Shown one piece after another: positions 61,450-64,000 of a stretch of DNA of 64,000 nt (positions within the stretch are counted from its first letter, which is position 1; each line of letters opens with the position of its first letter). The stretch comes from an uncultured Carboxylicivirga sp. (lineage in GTDB: Bacteria; Bacteroidota; Bacteroidia; Bacteroidales; Marinilabiliaceae). A program made the position numbers and the translations under genes. Under the pieces are notes generated by a model that did not search any database, was not told the DNA's origin, and saw nothing but the letters and a program-made list of their open reading frames with translations. The stretch is from NCBI RefSeq assembly GCF_963674565.1, contig NZ_OY771430.1:5928994-5992993 (forward strand), read 5' to 3'.

Positions 61450-62820
61450 ATGCAAGATTTAAAACAATACATTGAAGATAATAAACAACGGTTTCTGGAT
61501 GAGTTGTTTGAATTGATTCGTATACCTTCAATTAGTTCAATAGCTGATCATAAACCGGATATGTTGAAGGCCGCCGAACAATGGAAAAAAATATTACTGG
61601 ATGCCGGTGCTGATAAGGCAGAAATAATGGAGACTGAAGGAAATCCTGTTACTTATGGTGAAAAAATTATTGATCCTTCATTTCCAACTGTGATGATTTA
61701 TGGTCATATGGATGTTATGCCGGTTGACCCTATTAATTTATGGGATAGCCCGCCTTTTGAACCTGAAGTTCGCAATGGTAAGATATATGCACGTGGCGCT
61801 GATGATGATAAGGGACAGGCATTTATGCACGCAAAGGCTTTTGAATATTTGGTTAAAACCAATCAGTTGAAATGTAATGTTAAGTTTTTGATTGAAGGAG
61901 AAGAAGAGGTAGGATCTCCAAACCTTCCAAAATTTTGTGAATTAAATAAAGATATGTTGAAATCAGATGTTATACTGGTTTCAGATACAGGGATGATAGC
62001 ACCGAATGTTCCTACTATTACAACCGGACTAAGAGGATTGGCATACTGGGAGGTTGAAGTTACCGGTCCAAATCGTGATCTGCATTCAGGATTATTTGGT
62101 GGTGCGGTGGCCAATCCAATTAATGTGTTGGCACGTATGATTACTCAAATGGTTGATGAGAATGGACATATAACTATACCTGGTTTTTACGATGATGTAA
62201 TAGAGGTATCTGCTGAAGAGAGGGCTTTGATGGCGAAGGCTCCGTACAATCAGGAAGAATATAAAAAAGCTCTTGATGTTAACGAACTTTATGGAGAAAA
62301 TGGTTATACAACCAATGAACGCACAGGTATCCGTCCTTCTTTTGATGTTTGCGGTATCTGGGGAGGATATACCGGAGAAGGTGCAAAAACCGTATTACCA
62401 TCAAAAGCCTATGCAAAAATTTCCTCGCGTTTAGTACCTGATCAGGATCATGAGAAAATTGCCGATCTTTTTATCAATCATTTCGAATTAATAGCACCGG
62501 ATTATGTTAAGGTTAAGGTGAAATCATTACATGGAGGACAAGCTTATGTTTGTCCGATTGATGTACCTGCATATAAGGCTGCAGAAAAAGCATGCGAGAC
62601 AGTATTCGGTAAAAAACCTGTGCCGGTTCGAAGTGGTGGGTCTATTCCAATTATATCAACTTTTGAACAAATTCTTGGTGTGAAATCTGTTTTAATGGGT
62701 TTTGGATTGGAATCTGATGCTATTCATTCTCCAAATGAGAATTTTCCGTTAGAACAATTTTATAATGGTATCGAAACGATCCCTTATTTCTACAAGTATT
62801 TTGCAGAAATGAATAAGTAG
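61450..62820 (+). CDS. M20 family dipeptidase
   Basis: 456 residues. Two-zinc M20 site: the first His-Asp in MIYGHMDVMPVDP, the catalytic Asp and bridging ligand in GADDDKGQ, the general-base Glu and partner in EGEEEVGSPNL, Asp in SDTGM. The lid domain has HSGLFGGAVANP. Length and motifs match peptidase M20 dipeptidases that split small peptides in the cytoplasm. Single gene with a terminator. Confidence 0.94.
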   Translation: MQDLKQYIEDNKQRFLDELFELIRIPSISSIADHKPDMLKAAEQWKKILLDAGADKAEIMETEGNPVTYGEKIIDPSFPTVMIYGHMDVMPVDPINLWDSPPFEPEVRNGKIYARGADDDKGQAFMHAKAFEYLVKTNQLKCNVKFLIEGEEEVGSPNLPKFCELNKDMLKSDVILVSDTGMIAPNVPTITTGLRGLAYWEVEVTGPNRDLHSGLFGGAVANPINVLARMITQMVDENGHITIPGFYDDVIEVSAEERALMAKAPYNQEEYKKALDVNELYGENGYTTNERTGIRPSFDVCGIWGGYTGEGAKTVLPSKAYAKISSRLVPDQDHEKIADLFINHFELIAPDYVKVKVKSLHGGQAYVCPIDVPAYKAAEKACETVFGKKPVPVRSGGSIPIISTFEQILGVKSVLMGFGLESDAIHSPNENFPLEQFYNGIETIPYFYKYFAEMNK

Positions 62821-62881
62821 GTTATAATTTTTCTTCCTTTGTTTTGAAAAGGGGTTTTTGAAATTATTCTGATAATATATA

Positions 62882-62923
62882 AAAGTCATCTATCTGTTTT
62901 ATAGGGTAGATGGCTTTTTGTTT
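62882..62923 (+). terminator. dipeptidase terminator
   Basis: 11-base arms (62882-62892 and 62907-62917, one wobble) followed by TTGTTT. Confidence 0.8.
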
Positions 62924-63084
62924 ATAAAAGAAATGAATTTATAATGTCGGTTGAATTACGGGGTTATTTCTTTATTCTTTCAAAAAAATATCTATTTTGC
63001 TTGTAAAATGAAGCTTTTTGGTATGGAAAAATAAAAAATTATCAAATTTGACCCTAAAAATGATGCTGATATGATAAAAAAATC

Positions 63085-63092
63085 TATTTTTG
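63085..63092 (+). promoter_or_regulatory. -7 element of glnN
   Basis: TATTTTTG, exact TAnnTTTG match, 33 bases before the ATG. Confidence 0.55.
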
Positions 63093-63124
63093 CTGCTGCT
63101 AACTCGATAAAAAATTAAGCGAAT

Positions 63125-64000
63125 ATGGCAAAACTTAGATTTCAAGCTCTTGGTGAGTTAATGAACAGGGAAGCAAAACAAGTTGTTTTCCCATCGACAA
63201 AGGCAACGGATTACTACGGAGAACTAGTATTCAATATGGATGCCATGTCAAAGTATCTTTCAAAAGATGCTTACGAAGCTGTAAAAGTAGCGATTGATAA
63301 AGGAGAATCAATTGATCGCAAAATTGCTGATAATGTAGCTTCAGGAATGAAAGCCTGGGCAATGGAGCGTGGTGCTACACACTACACACATTGGTTTCAG
63401 CCATTAACTGATGGAACTGCTGAAAAGCATGATGGTTTCATCGATTACGGAGACAATGGACATATGATTGAGGCATTCTCTGGTAAATTATTAGCACAAC
63501 AAGAACCAGATGCATCATCATTCCCATCAGGTGGTATTCGTCAAACTTTCGAAGCTCGTGGTTATACAGCTTGGGATGTATCTTCTCCTGCTTTTATAGT
63601 TGGTACTACTTTATGTATTCCTACTGTATTTATCTCTTATACAGGTGAAGCATTAGATTATAAAACTCCTTTCTTAAAAGCTCTTGCTGCAGTTGATAAA
63701 GCAGCTGTTGGTGTAGCTCAATATTTCGATAAGGATGTTCGTAAGGTTTATACTAACCTTGGATGGGAGCAAGAATATTTCTTGATTGATACTGCTCTTT
63801 ACCAGGCTCGTCCTGACCTTATCATTACAGGTAGAACATTGATGGGACACTCTTCTGCTAAAGATCAGCAGTTGGATGACCACTACTTTGGTTCTATTCC
63901 AGAGCGTGTTTCTAAATTCATGATTGAATTGGAAATCGAAGCTCATCGTTTGGGAATTCCTGTAAAAACTCGTCACAACGAGGTGGCTCCAAACCAGTTT
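63125..64000 (+). CDS. glnN: type III glutamine synthetase, 3' end outside window
   Basis: The frame is open from ATG 63125 to the last base (292 residues) and continues past the window. It begins MAKLRFQALGELMNREAK and carries PSSFPSGGIRQTFEARGYTAWDVSSPAF and GWEQEYFLIDTALYQARPDL, TGRTLMGHSSAKDQQ, and ALGIPVKTRHNEVAPNQF-like sequence at the cut, all typical of GlnN. This enzyme form (about 725 residues) is the main ammonia-assimilating synthetase of Bacteroidota. No other nitrogen gene is in view. Confidence 0.95.
   Translation, partial: MAKLRFQALGELMNREAKQVVFPSTKATDYYGELVFNMDAMSKYLSKDAYEAVKVAIDKGESIDRKIADNVASGMKAWAMERGATHYTHWFQPLTDGTAEKHDGFIDYGDNGHMIEAFSGKLLAQQEPDASSFPSGGIRQTFEARGYTAWDVSSPAFIVGTTLCIPTVFISYTGEALDYKTPFLKALAAVDKAAVGVAQYFDKDVRKVYTNLGWEQEYFLIDTALYQARPDLIITGRTLMGHSSAKDQQLDDHYFGSIPERVSKFMIELEIEAHRLGIPVKTRHNEVAPNQF

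Larger units (their letters stand above)
62821..63124. other. 304-base gap between dipeptidase and glnN
   Basis: Holds the dipeptidase terminator (62882-62917) and the glnN -7 element (63085-63092). A short ORF (ATG 63008, 8 codons) is too small to call. Confidence 0.6.

Overview
This window is a chromosomal segment from a member of the Bacteroidota, most likely a low-GC marine or anaerobic relative of the Bacteroidales/Marinilabiliales (an inference). The signs are promoters of the Bacteroidetes type (TAnnTTTG at -7, sometimes TTTG at -33), starts that mostly lack Shine-Dalgarno sequences, a type IX secretion (T9SS) C-terminal domain, type III glutamine synthetase, and families typical of the phylum (DUF3078, DUF4199, DUF3667, DUF2490, DUF4956, DUF2061). 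Tryptophanase, several lipoproteins and a GH43 enzyme suggest a fermentative, polymer-using heterotroph. No phage, IS element, CRISPR array or integrase was seen.

Layout. 1-8092: the tail of a FAS1-repeat protein, a CarH-like B12-binding MerR regulator, a secreted unknown, a MATE pump, tryptophanase and a DUF3078 barrel, followed by a probable small structured RNA. 8093-17453: MFS transporter, ComEC, the K+ uptake set TrkA plus two tandem TrkH paralogues, a YciO-type protein and an S1/P1 nuclease. 17572-18708, all minus strand: SRP RNA, seven tRNA genes (Thr x3, Tyr x2, Gly x2) and three degenerate tRNA pieces carrying short perfect palindromes, arranged as a tandem duplication. 18919-23802: DUF4199 protein, glycosyltransferase, methyltransferase, NUDIX hydrolase, miaA, a pRiA4b-ORF3-like protein and a cytochrome c lipoprotein.

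23866-34008 is a sulfur region: a Cys/Met-metabolism PLP enzyme, an outer-membrane barrel, then a plus-strand run of Rrf2 regulator, cysK, sulfite reductase flavoprotein and hemoprotein, a DUF2061 protein, the siroheme dehydrogenase and a SUMT-HemD fusion. The last enzymes make the siroheme that the reductase needs, so this is a self-contained sulfite-to-cysteine unit. 34207-44353: dps and oxyR diverging from a shared promoter region, an unknown 684-residue exported protein, D-lactate dehydrogenase, a CPA2 antiporter, a YdeI-like protein, a lipoprotein, GH43 and DUF3667. 44753-49284 is a B12 tail-end operon (cobyric acid synthase, CobD-like, CbiB, CobT).

49336-55437 (minus) is a CotH / lipoprotein / DUF2490 / VTC / DUF4956 operon whose last gene is frameshifted. 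55754-56007: two identical tRNA-Phe genes. 56185-64000: M16 peptidase, O-methyltransferase, flavodoxin, a small basic protein, YebC, an HTH/membrane-protein pair, an M20 dipeptidase and the start of glnN, cut by the window edge. The observations most worth a second look are the palindromes placed in the D-loop of two different degenerate tRNAs, the CotH-VTC-DUF4956 operon, the structured RNA at about 7880-8036, and the apparent hydroxymethylbilane-synthase remnant on the SUMT-HemD fusion.
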